From Entoloma clypeatum (Eukaryota > Basidiomycota > Agaricomycetes > Agaricales > Entolomataceae): a DNA stretch of 64,000 nucleotides. Shown in pieces: positions 1 through 11,700 of this stretch; positions within the stretch are counted from its first letter, which is position 1, and each line of letters begins with the position of its first letter. The DNA is taken from the NCBI GenBank assembly GCA_963565915.1, contig OY751485.1, forward strand, positions 2,356,001 to 2,420,000, in the 5' to 3' direction. The notes beneath the pieces were generated by a model. The model was not told where the DNA came from. It searched no databases and was given only the letters and a program-made list of their open reading frames with translations. Both the position numbers and the translations under genes were made by a program.

Positions 1-184
1 TTGTCTAGTGGCTTTTTGGCATTTTCCTTTTCATCATCTTGTTCCTCGTTCTTCTCCTCTTCGTTCTCTTCTCAATCTCTTTTATTTTTCTTGAGCTGAG
101 CTCGCTGTCATTCTTTCTTTCTATTCACCTCTCTTCCCTGAACTCGATCGTTCCTCGAAATCGTCATACCCTGCTAAGCCGAAA

Positions 185-820
185 ATGGGAAATCTCGTCT
201 GGCACGAATATGCTCGTCTGGTCTCTGTGACTGCTAGTATCTGTATGTTTGGCTCTCTCAGACCTCATCCGAGCCGTTCACTGTCGTTGCTCCTCCTCAA
301 GATGCCGTTTGGGCTGCCTTCTTCGGGTTGTTCTACCGCAAATTCTTCTGGGACTTTGTAAACGGTACCCTCCGTAACCCTGGAGGACTCCAGTAAGTGA
401 AGTCTTGCACAATGCCTGCTCATTGTATCTCAGATCTCACCTAGAGCGGCCCCCAATGATGCCATCTTCATTTCCATCATCGTCAAAGCACCTATCGTTC
501 AGATTCTCACCATGGTTCTCGGCCTTTTCATGATCGCTCTTGAATTCCCCCTTCCTCAGTTAAAACTGCTTGCCGTTCACCGCAGCATAGTCTTAAGAAT
601 TGTATTGCTCTTGTTTCAGGCATTCATTACCATACTTTTCTACCAGGTGGGTCCACGCGTCTTCCGATAATTCTAATCATTAAGCTTATGCTTTCTTTTG
701 TAGGGTACAAATGCCGCTATATGGTCTCTCATCGCGGCTATCTGTTACATTCGCGCGCAGGCACTCGGAGAAGAGATGAGCGTTGCGAAGGCGAACAGGG
801 GGAAGGTCGAAAGGGCCTGA
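185..820 (+). CDS. DUF7727 small multi-pass membrane protein
   Basis: Four exons join in frame: 185-242, 302-392, 445-646 and 704-820, with three introns of 52-59 bp and GT/AG borders. The product has about 155 residues and begins MGNLVWHEYARLVSVTAS, followed by AVWAAFFGLFYRKFFWDF and a C-terminal stretch GTNAAIWSLIAAICY. Several hydrophobic segments suggest three or four membrane passes, and the tail is charged. The pattern matches the fungal DUF7727 family, which to my knowledge has no assigned function. The start is the first ATG of the conserved MGNL block. There is no visible signal peptide apart from the membrane segments. Family assignment is from memory; the exon joins are read directly. 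Confidence 0.85.
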
Positions 821-1093
821 TTAATTTCGCTCCGTTTTCAAAGATATTCTTGAAGTGGATGATGAGGGCCGAGCCAGCTTTCTCCCTCGTCTTGTACCAA
901 CGTAGTGCGCTGCTCGCGCTTTCTCGGGCTTTCCATCCGATCTGTCGAGCTGTTGACTTTGTATGCATACCTGGTACTTATCATATTCATTTGGATGATT
1001 GAGAAAACTGGGAGAAAGAGTCGTCAAGGATCCGGAAATAAAAGCTAGCATCCGCATTGGGCTGCCTTCCCTTGTTCTTTCTTCGCTCTCCAC

Positions 1094-2321
1094 ATGCTGC
1101 CCTCCGAGTTGATATCTTCTCTACCGAAACGATTCGAGTCCGCACGAGACTCCAGGGATCTTATCTTCTATCCTTCGACCATATCAGAACATGTTGATTC
1201 AGGGATACACGTACAGTCGAAGTTCTGCGAGACAATCCCGATCTGACGTTGCTTGACGCTTAGTTTCAAGTAACACTATGTCCAGCACTCCAGAAGAAAC
1301 CTCAGCCAGCGATCCTCGATGAAAAGAAGATGATCGATCCGTTCGCGCCACCTTATAATCTCAATCTGTATCTTGGAGACCTCCAAAGCCATGACCAAGA
1401 AGAATATATCGTACTAGTTAGAACGATATCACGGCTTGATCCATTCAAGTAAACTGACGACTTGCCCAGTTGAATAAATTTTCTATCGTCCCGGAACATT
1501 TCCTACTCGCTGCAAAAGGTAACTGCATACTCACTATGTCTGCGACCTGATACCTGACGAAACCGTTTAGAGTACCGGTCTCAATCATCTCCTCTCATGC
1601 CTTCCGAGCTTGGGTTAGTATACCAACTTCTTACAGCGGCCAAAAAAGCTGGCAAGAACTTTCTCGCATTTTATAACTGTGCGTGTTGAGCAAAAAACCT
1701 AGTGCCGCCGGATTTTTCTAATACAATAATTAGGTGGAAATAACAGCGGCGCAAGCCAATCCCATAAACACATTCAATTGATTCCCGTTGGGGAAGACGG
1801 ACCCCCGGTTGAAATGCTTGCAAGAGCCGCCGTTTTGGAAGTACAAGGTTCGCCTGTGAGGCGCTTAAATGATGAATTTACCCAACTTCATTGTAGACAA
1901 GCCGTTTTCTATCACCAATCTGCCTTACGCCAATCATGTTTGTCGCTTTCCCCCGCGACTCTCCTCCTTTCCGCCCGAAAACCTCAACCAAACTCTCTCT
2001 CGGTTGTTCCTTTCTCTCCTCGATCTTGGCGTGTCCACAATCCGCCACGACCCAGATTATCCTCCTGGAAAATCATCATACAACGTAATAATTAGCTTGG
2101 AACATATGTATTTGATTCCTCGACGGCAGAATTCATATACCCTACCTGGGGCTGCGGGTATACTGGCCATTAATTCACTTGGGTATGCGGGAATGTTGCT
2201 TGTCAAAAGCGACAAGGAGTTGGATGCGGCTGTAAGAGAAGGTATTGGGAAGATCTTGCAAACAGCCGGTTTGAAGAGCGTACACGAAGAACAAGTATTA
2301 GGTACTGAGATAGACCCCTAG
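1094..2321 (+). CDS. APA2: Diadenosine 5',5'''-P1,P4-tetraphosphate phosphorylase (ATP adenylyltransferase)
   Basis: This HIT-superfamily enzyme splits Ap4A with phosphate to ADP plus ATP and works in dinucleotide polyphosphate turnover. The start MLPSELISSLPKRFESARDS lies at 1094. The first exon runs to SGIH, then FQVTLCPALQKKPQPAIL, NLYLGDL, VPEHFLLAAK and the nucleotidyl-transfer motif NNSGASQSHKHIQLIP near 1740-1785, whose HKHIQ holds the catalytic histidine. The C-terminal domain gives PFSITNLPYANHV and SYNVIISLEHMYLIPRR and ends at the TAG at 2319. At least six short introns are needed. The donor before the PFSITNLPY exon is chosen only from frame (GTTCGC). All family landmarks are present, so the gene looks functional. 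Whether it corresponds to yeast APA1 or APA2 cannot be told. Confidence 0.88.
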
Positions 2322-2414
2322 TGCCACTAGTAACGACCCGGTAACGACGATTGTAAACCATCACTTGGATTGAACCTCGCAGTCCTCACTCTTCCGTCGT
2401 TCTACGTACAACGC

Positions 2415-2959
2415 ATGCCTGCTTTGCATGTTGCCAGTATATTGGGTATGCACGTTGACTTGATAGACCATGGCAATATCGTCATAATACAAGTCTTTTT
2501 AGAGACATCCTATGCGACTATCAATACCGACTCGGGGTCAGCTCTAACCAGGTATGGAAGCCTCCTTCACGTCCTTGTCATACGCCACACTTCAAGAGTG
2601 GTGCTATCATTAGGGAAAAGCCAAAGACGCCATTGATTGCTGGCAGCGTATGCGGTGGTATAATGGCCATAGCCTGGATCATCGGCTTTTCGATTTACTT
2701 CAGAAAACGGTACATGCGCAGAAAGTTGAGCGAGAATGGCAAATATTCAATGCAAGAGGAAAAACGCTCAAAGGTTTCCGAGGAGAGGATCGTTGTCCCT
2801 CCAGACCCAGCTGTCCTTCTCGGCATCGACTCGCTGCTTAGACAAGACGAGTTGCAAATTGAAGGCAAAGGGAATGGTGTTGAAGTTCAATCTACACTTC
2901 CTCCCACCCCACAATCACCCACTGCAAGGATTTCGGAAGAGATGATCGTTCCTCCCTGA
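2415..2959 (+). CDS. Short single-pass membrane protein of unknown function
   Basis: Two exons, 2415-2551 and 2599-2959, join as SGSALT/SGAIIREKP (acceptor AAGAG). The joined protein has one strong transmembrane segment, AGSVCGGIMAIAWIIGFSIY, followed by a basic stop-transfer FRKRYMRRK and a cytoplasmic tail rich in charged and Pro/Ser residues (VPPDPAVL, STLPPTPQSPTARI). Basidiomycetes have many proteins of this layout (Ser/Thr-rich ectodomain, one membrane helix, low-complexity tail). Here the ectodomain is only about 60 residues, short for the type, so the 5' end may be truncated or an upstream exon missed. It starts about 90 bp after the phosphorylase stop and is convergent with the dehydratase. 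No function is assigned. Confidence 0.45.
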
Positions 2960-3144
2960 AAGTTTGCCTGATACCCTTGAGCTCGACTTCTACACTGATC
3001 TCCACCTCGTATTTAACGATCGCGACACTCTTCGCAATGCATGACGCCACATACCCTGGCATTGCGACACAGTATTTCGTCCGTTTGATACCATATCCTA
3101 CAGTTTGTATTATATCGCCACATCTCTGCATAGATCCCCCTCGT

Positions 3145-6025
3145 TCAATCGCAATATGCACCTACGCTTGCAGGCTAGGAGGGAGTTTCGAGTGGATTCT
3201 AAAGCGTTATAAAAAACTCACAGCAACGTCCCGAGCGTAACGCAATAGTATTCCGCGTGAGACGTTCAACTTTCCTTTATCAGACGCATCCCATTCCTTC
3301 CTACGCTGCGCTTGTTCTTCATCATCTACAAGCCATTCAAGGGTTCTACTTTCTGCATCAATAACAATCCGGTCACCATCCTTGATAAGCGCGATGGGCC
3401 CTCCAACGCGGGCTTCCGGGACGACGTGACCAATGATGAAGCCACGGCTTGCACCCGAAAAACGCCCATCAGTTATCAAGGCCGTAGATCCAGACAGGCC
3501 GGCACCAGCAATTGCTCCGGTCGGGCCTGTGTATGAGACTTGAGACCACGGATGCGAGGTCGGAAAAACATTGTTCACCAAGCATTTCTGGCATCCCAGG
3601 TGCTCCCTTCGGTCCTTGGTACCTGAATATCAATACAGTGCCCGGCTTGATCTGACCTGTCTCGAGAGCAGGGTAAAAATTCTCCAGGCTAGCGATATGT
3701 AAATAGGTATGGATGAACAGTATTGCTTGAACGACCTCTGGAAACGGACCTATCGAAACACATTGCTACTCCCTTGAAAAGTGTTAATATTTTATTGGAA
3801 CGTGACGATCAGGCTTACTTCAAAGCGGGAGCCTTCTTTCCCAGTAAGCTTGGCCACAGCAGTTTCGGGCGCTAGGTTGCCTCGCAAGATGGTCAAGTGG
3901 CCAGTCTCCTTGATAGGGTCGTCCAGTCTTTTTACCACAGCTTGATTTTCAAACTCGAGCTCTGGCACACCTTCAAGATTCTCAGCGTGTGTCTTTCCTG
4001 TGACTGTAAGTTGACTTCCATCGATGAGATCCGTATTCTTCAAAAGATACTTAAGGATAGCTGGTATGCCTCCGATTTTGTGTATATCCTCCATGTAATA
4101 CTTCCCTGATGGTCTGTAGGATGTGTATTTCTTAGCCAACTTTTGCTGTAGGAATACACACTTTAAATCAGCCAGATATGGTGTTTTGTCACCGATGCTT
4201 TGGAAGTCATCAATGGTAAGTTCGACATCCGCAGCTCGAGCCATAGCCAATAGGTGCAGAACCTGCAGAAACTTTATAGAGCTGACATCCAGGAAATGAA
4301 CATAGCTACAGCGTTAGTCGAACCGCCCAATATTGTCACAATGACGATGGCATTGAGGAAAGAATTACGGGTGAGGATATCCCTGGCTGACTTGAAAACT
4401 TATCCAAACCAGACACAGGTGCAACTAACCTTGGCTTGATGTCCAACTCGAGTAAACGTTTGAGATATTTGGCAGCTTTCAAGCATTCCTGCTTCTTCTC
4501 TGCCGGAGAATCAGTGATAATTTGATCCTCGTCCATCTAGATCTCTTACCAGCATAAAGAGCAGGCGTACTTGACGAATATGGCAGAGCCATTCCAAGAA
4601 CCTGTAATGTATCATGATATGTCCAATCAGCCAGGATTGTTCTTACCTCAAGCGCTGAGCTCATGGTATTAGCAGTGTACATGCCGCCACACGCCCCGGC
4701 TCCAGGGCATGCATGTCGAACAACATCAAATCTTTCTTCGTCATTGATTTTGCCAACAGAGTAGGCCCCTAAAGATCACTTGAATTGTCGACCTCACGGT
4801 ATTAAAAGCGATCAAACCATAAGATTCAAAAGCGTCCGAAATGTTCACTGTGTCCCCTTTCGTATAGCCCATGGATGGGCAATCTGAGTCCTACGTGTTA
4901 ATCTTCTGGTATCCAGAAATTGAAGTCCCTTCGTTGTCATACCGACTTGGCGTACTCCTGGTTGAATTGTTCCACCATAGACTATGATTGTAGGCCGATT
5001 GTGTCGGGCTGCCGCTATAAAACAACCTGGCATATTTTTATCGCACCCTGGAATCGAAATGTTGCCATCATAGTGTTGAGCCTTGAGAGCGATGAGGAAA
5101 TGCTATCATTCGTGATAGACTACTCTACCATCACAACCTGGGGAGTGGGGATCGGCGGCAGCTGGCTGAAACTGATTCAAGACGTACTGATTCAATCGAG
5201 TCTGCAATTATTTCCCGGCTAGGTAACCTATCGTTGTATATCAATCACTTTGCTGTCAAATTACGGGTTTTGAAAACGACCTACGAGTACCGCATCCCTA
5301 TAACGAATGGAATTGGTTCATCTTAATGTCATATAAGAGGCCGCAAAAGTAATGATCACCTTCTGTACCCATGGTTATTCCATCACTGTATTTATGTTGT
5401 TTCGACGACATGACTACAGTCAGCTATAGTCAGTTTAAGTCCTACCTAACGCCAACGGTGTTGAAGATCAGGCCGACCAAGTCCTCTCCCTTGCATCCAT
5501 CTTTGACATATCGTGCAAGATCAAGCTATTCCTCGAAATAAGCAAGGGGAAGGAATATCCCATCGAGCAGTTACCAGATGAGAGTTGCATGGGTTTCCTG
5601 GTATTCGTTCAAGTATGATAACGTTAACGTTAGATAATTTAATGATAGGGATAGCTCACCTTCCCACCATATGGGAGATATGCCGATCTATCGCAACGGT
5701 GAGTTTTCTGATATTCCTCTAGTGGGCAAATAACTTGGGGCTTATTCATATCCTCGTCAGTCAAGCCAACAGCATAGACTACGACATGGTAACGGTTGGT
5801 ACGTTAAATCGATAGAAGTTCGGAGAAAATCGTACGCATAGCTTGAGCTCCCCCTCTGAGTTTGTTCTGCGTCAATTGGGAAGAGATCTTGTTGAGTCGA
5901 ACGCTGATGCCCGAAGGCCGATTCATTGTGTGACTGGAGAATTCCGTGAGCAACATTCAGGCTTTTGATATGCTAGTTACTCACATTTGCACCTCTTCAC
6001 TTGACATGGCAATGGCCGTAGTCAT
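3145..6025 (-). CDS. ILV3: Dihydroxy-acid dehydratase
   Basis: This IlvD/Edd-family Fe-S enzyme converts 2,3-dihydroxy-isovalerate and -methylvalerate to 2-keto acids in valine and isoleucine synthesis. In reading order: [29 protein letters not shown], cluster motif [72 protein letters not shown], and near the C-terminus [19 protein letters not shown]. The last exon adds PASVGAYCD and the stop at 3145. More than a dozen small introns are needed; each checked join kept frame, so the gene looks intact. The proposed start (6025) gives [20 protein letters not shown], which does not resemble a basic mitochondrial presequence, unusual for yeast-type Ilv3. A missed upstream exon or a non-mitochondrial paralogue could explain that. 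Confidence 0.88.
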
Positions 6026-6216
6026 TGTGTCTGTGAGCTTCTTCAAGTTCCGAATTTGTAAGGATGCATATAATGGACCGGGCCGTGTCCCGGCAAATTG
6101 CCTGAACTAGCAATACTGCTTATCACTTGCTTAGTGCGTGTTTACAACTGGATTACAAGCATGATGCACAGCGTCGAATACAAGTACCAGTTCGAGCTAA
6201 ACGTGACGCCTGACAT

Positions 6217-8609
6217 TCAAAAATCAAATCCTTGATTGCGGAAAACCTCCAATTTAGTCTTTGCTTCAGGTCTAGCAAGCTTGGCTAGATCAGGCCTGTC
6301 CTGTTACGGCGTTTCAGCATCTGTGATAGTTAAATTATGGGTTTGTACTAATACCATTGACATCAGTGCCCGATGAAGAGTGAGCCAAAGCTGGTCACTA
6401 GTGTCACCACTCGTAGATTCCTGCAAATTGAGTGCACTAAGGAAGTGTTCTGCTGCTTCCTTGTATGCACCAATATTCAAACCTACACTCCGAATTATCC
6501 TTAGAATGATCACCGGACAAGAAAATGACGGAGCGACGCACAAGCGACGCCAACGTTGTAAATTGCTCTCGTGTAGGTTGGCCGTAGTTGAAGAGCCTCT
6601 CGATAGGCACCAAGGGCTTCTTCGGGCTGGTTGCCGTTGGAAAGGGATGATCCTAATCTGTTCCAGAGCAGATAATCCTGTGTTGGGATCCATGAGGACA
6701 GTCTTGTAGGTCAGTGAAGGACAAGAGGACCTGAGGTTTGACACCCAATGCACTTTCAAAACAGTCTTTTGCTCGATCATATTCCACATTCGTATAAAAC
6801 AAGACACCCAATGCGGTCTGAACGTCTGAGTCAACAACTCCTTCGCGGTGCTGGGAGCGAGCAAGGGTAAGAAACAGGTCCGTGATCCGACTGTGTGTGT
6901 CCCAGGATGAGTGAATGGCGATTGCTTTCATTGTTTCATCTGACACAGGCAAAGAAGGGTATCTAGCTCTCAACCAGCGAAGGAGCATGGTGTGAGATGC
7001 TCGATCATAGGATTCGTTGGTGAAAGAGATAGCCAAGGACTGTACTAGATATGTGACGGAAGGTTGTCCAAAGAGGGATAGAACAACGTACAAGCATTCC
7101 AGGACCAGGAGCACCAGCCTCCTCAGCCCTTCGGACACCTTCCATGAGCGCCCGCATCCCAGCATCCTCACGTTCATCCATGTTCCGGGTTTCCCCCAAT
7201 AGGATCCAGCTTTCATAACCTCCCTCACCGAGATCCTTCTTTTGGATCGCAGCCTCTAGAAGGAGGCCGGCTTCGGAGAGCGAGCCATTGCGGCTAAGGA
7301 GATCCTTGGCATCACTGAGTAACGAACGACTGATAGAAGGATCTAAATATTTGTTGTCATTGTCTGCGAAAAGAAGGAATAAATCAAGTCGCCGACAGAC
7401 TGAGAACCAGAAGAACACACCGAACACATACTCGCCTAATATCGGAAGTCCCTCCTGATCGAACTTCAACGGTTTTTCCTTTAAGGAAGCTCCGGAAAGA
7501 TCACCCGCTCCATTCTCCCAAGCCGATTGCATTGCTTCGCCATAGTCATGGTCAAGTTCATCACGTTGGGCCGACATCAGCTGATTGAATTCAGACTCCC
7601 AATTGGACATTTCTTCCGTGGACGGTGGAAGGTCAGAATTCTGGAGTTGATCCCAAAAACTGAGATAACGGTCAGCTCGAGTCTTTATCACCGAGATTAC
7701 ACTAACTTGTGGAAGTCAGCCTGACCATCCTCATTCAAAGATGTTGCTTCTAGGGCTTCTTCGAGACCAGTGACCGAGTTTGTTACTTCGGCGACGCCTG
7801 ATATCGTAGATTGACTCGGTGTCAAGGACTCGAAGACTCGTGCAAAAGCTGCATCGAAGTCGATTTCTTTCCCCTTGCCCTTCCCGGAAATCGTAGGATT
7901 CATGTCTCCCTGATATGCGTTGAAGCCCGAGGTCGATCTATACATGTTTGGGATAGAGCTACCTTGGAAAGTCCCTTGTGCCATTAAAGAGTATCTTTGT
8001 TGATCTACATTCTCGATCAGCAGAGGACGGCCTGTTACCAAGCAAATGACAGACATTCAAGTTGGCCGGACATATTTTGCGACAACGGACGGATGTGTGA
8101 ATGAGGTTGGTTCCCGAACTCCATAGCCCAGGTTGACCGGCCATTGGGCTCTTCGAAAGGGCGAATATTCTGCGATTGCTCGAGGGCCCAACGCTCCTGC
8201 ACAAGAGGCCGCCCTCCTACCATGAAGCTCGCTCCAGCTAGTTCCGCGGTGTGTGGAGGGGAAAAAATCGGTGCTGGGCCTTGAGCCTGCGGGTCGATTT
8301 CAAAGAACTGCCGAGCAAGGGCGACATCCTGTTGGTTGGTGGCACTAAATGGCTGCGCATCAAGTTGATTCAGCTGGACTCAAATTAGTGGAAGGAAAAT
8401 CGCGTTGCACTGGGAAACTTACTTTCACGGAGGATGGGCCAGCAAATTTATCCTACAAGATTATCGTCAGCACGCCAGTGCATTCGTTTGGAGTGGGCGA
8501 TGCGTACTTGCTGCAGGCTTCGGTCGCTTTCTGTGTGTTTGATGACTTGGGACAGAGGGTTGGAGGAGACAGCACATTCAGAGCCAGAGACAAGGCCTTG
8601 GAACGACAT
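6217..8609 (-). CDS. PEX5: Peroxisomal targeting signal 1 receptor (peroxin-5)
   Basis: PEX5 binds the C-terminal SKL-type signal of matrix proteins in the cytosol and ferries them to the peroxisomal docking complex. The start MSFQGLVSGSECAVSSNPLS at 8609 carries the conserved N-terminal cysteine (residue 12) used for mono-ubiquitin recycling, then SQVIKHTESDRSLQQ. W-x3-F/Y-type docking motifs include WAMEF near 8130 and WESEF near 7600. The C-terminal half is a TPR array: YESWILLGETRNMDERE, DVQTALGVLFYTNVEYDRAK, LGAYREALQ and GAYKEAAEHFLSALNLQ. The last exon reads DRPDLAKLARPE and ends GFDF at 6217. It lies between the dehydratase and the ZNFX1-like gene on the same strand, about 190 bp and 90 bp from each. 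No disabling change was seen. Confidence 0.9.
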
Positions 8610-8702
8610 CACTGGAGAGGAAGAGATGGATAGCAAGCCAAATGTCTACTTATATCTATCGCGCGGCTCGGGCCGGTCATTGCCGGTCCTTGAACTACTT
8701 AC

Positions 8703-11700
8703 TCATACTCCCCAGGTCCAGGGACTCCTCTGTCCACCAGCCGCTCGGGCCAACTCCTCAAATTCCATCGCATGTGTGTTTCGACCATCCAATTGGTGAT
8801 TCGACCCTCCAATTGCCTCTCCACACTCGGGGCAGTTTGCCCTTTGCATCGCTCCACCGCACTGATGAAACAAAATCAGCATGGATGAGCTAAGAATCAA
8901 GAACGCCGGCTTACATCACCGATGACAAAAGTGTGTCCGTTTGGACAATTGTAATAATGTCCAGTGTAACCTGTGTTCGTATGGTCAATAATTTAGAGAT
9001 TCGACATAGCTTTTTCTGAACCAACCGAATTCGGACGAGAATGCCTGAATAATCGCCATCTTTTCATCCAGAGAAACAGGCTGATAGAAGGTCGCGGCGC
9101 TGAGACTTTTCTCCAACTCATTCCACTCGTTCAGGATGTCCGTCGCAATTGCTTTGAAATTCCTCACGATCCACCCTTGACCATCGTCTGGAAGGATGGT
9201 CAAATGATCTCTGATGGTGGTCGAGATTAATCTTGCTACATTCTGGCCACTGCAGGATGCACGATCTGCAAGTTTTTCACGCTCTCCTCCTACTGCGATG
9301 GTGCGGCTCTCCTCTGCAACCACGATTTCAAAACGGAATCTCTCAAGTCCAGCTCGCAAGACGAGGAGCATAGTAGTGGTCATCTGGCGACGACTTTCGG
9401 TTGCTGTAGCAATCCTCAAGGCAATCTGCGCGTCCCGCTCGCAACTATCCAACAGGAATGTGCCGTACACCGCCCACATCTGGCACTGTTGAGGCGCATA
9501 ATTTTGCCTGTTCTTCCCGACAATCTTTAACCATGTGAGAGCAAGGTCCGCCATGATGAATCTTATCTTGAGAGATGCCCAAAACGCCTCGACCAAGAAT
9601 CTTTTGTCCGCACGAGGCTGAGGCTGCCCAACCTTCATTCTGGCCATCCGCATTGCATGTTCTTGGGGGCGGCGTGGAGCTCGTTCCGGGTTTGAGGCAG
9701 CTAGCTCCAACTCCTGTTGGCATAAACAGGACCATGCCGCCTCCCAGGCACTAACATGAGCGGATCGCATTTTAGCTACTTTTATTACTCGTTCGTAAGC
9801 TTGAACCAAGGGTTTGACAGCCTCACGCCAGACAGGCGTGGCAGACGAGGAAACACTGAAAAGTGCTTCGTTTTCGGGTTGAATAGCATTGGCAGGGAGG
9901 GGATTCTCCCGAGTTTCGTTCAAGAGAGCCTTTCGTGCTGCTGTTCTCGCCTTACGCACGCTTCCAGCACAAGGCACTTGATCAACCTTGATCCCAGACG
10001 CATGCGCAGACAAGTTCGACTCGATGTTCGACTTTGATATCCCCTCGATCAGCTCTTGGACCTGTAGTAGTTGCTGGGACATGCGCGATATTATATTCCT
10101 TTCCAGAATGTCGAGATTGGCAGATTTGTAGACACGACCATAACGCGGAGATGTGATGACTGAGCGACATGTAGGACATACGGGCGGTTTCTTCCTTTCT
10201 CCAGACGCAGTTTGACTCATAGGAGACGCCAGGTCTAGCCATTTGCCATCGATTTCGCTCTGGATGTAGTAATCTGACATCCCACACAATCCGTCGAGCG
10301 TCTCCACAGTAAAGACATGCTTGCATTTTGGTATAGTGATCAGCAGTTCGTCGAGGGTCTCATCATCGTCTGCAATGTCTTCAAGATTACGATATAAGAT
10401 CAGGTCGACGATCTTTTCCCTGGTGTCGCGGGGTGCGCAGCGCGGGCAAATCTGGATAGAGCAGTCTTCGCCACAAACTATATAGATACGTGAATTAAGC
10501 CATAGGGCTGCTTTCTCCCGCAGGATAATGCCTCACCTGAAGGACACCTGTGACCACATTGTAGTTTCCTCTCGCATCGTTTATCGCATGGCAGACGGGC
10601 GCAGACCTACAGACTCAGGTTGAGAAGAATGCTGTTGATGACATGTAGACCAAACCCACGGAACCACAGGGTAAGGGGCAAGCATAATGAGGGCATTTCC
10701 TGGAGTTGTGCTCGGATGATGAATGTCTTGAGCAAGTGAAAGAGCTCACCATGCACAGGATTCTTGACAGGGAGCACACGGGCATGAGCAATATTGCTTG
10801 CAGCGCGCATGAGAACATTCTTGTAGACACTGCTCCTTGCAAATCATGCCACATTTGTGGTCAGATGAACAGAGATCTTGACATTCATGAGCACAATGCA
10901 TAAGTTTACGACATTGATGTTGCATATGTTTAGTCCTGAGGATCCGTCCTGGATGAGCATCAGGGTCTTGCGACAAAGTGTTTTCTTCTTGACAGCGGTG
11001 ACAATCGGATTTGCAGTCCTTGCCGCAGCATGCCATTATCCCGTTGCATGGTTGTTTGCAGATATGTTGGCTAGGGTCATCGGAACATCTCATAGTCGAA
11101 GTGTGTTCGCACATTGGAAGCTGCTTTTCAACACAAACATTGCAATATACCTCCTCGAGATTGTTGAGAAGATGACTGGAAGGGAGTCGACAAATCAATT
11201 GAAGCAGTGCCACCGGGATCCTAAACTTCACTCACCAAGGGACAGTCGAGCTGATGTGCCCACAGGGAAGCTCAACATCAGCTATACCAAAGGTACACTT
11301 TCCGCAGGGTTGTGCACATTCCTTCCTGCAGGGATGCCGCCTGGTGCAAAGCCTTCTGCAAGGTTGCGAACATATGACTGTGTTATGACCGACATCATCC
11401 GGGTGACACTGTACACCCAATCAACCCAATCAAGTTAAACTTTGACGACAGGGAAAGGAACTTGCCTTGTAAGGGCAGACGTGACCGCATTTGAGTCTGA
11501 AGTCGCACGATTTTAAGCAACCACCTTGATAGATAGAGGTTGAGCAATGAGCATCTGGTCACACTAATTACAGAGCAGTCACCGTCTGGAGCAACTTGCG
11601 GAAGTTTTCCAGGTTCGGAAACATACATCGTGGATTCAGGATGACGATGACATGCGACAGGAAACGCGTCTCCGATGTTGCCCTGTTGCTGCAACTCTTC

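Noticed and set aside
688..1002. 104-codon + frame overlapping the DUF7727 gene end
   Set aside because: It is in the wrong frame relative to the spliced DUF7727 exon (704-820) and has no protein-like pattern after that; treated as a shadow.
821..1093. Minus-strand frame of about 90 codons after the DUF7727 gene
   Set aside because: No conserved motif, no good start and an overlap with coding and UTR sequence; nothing supports a gene.
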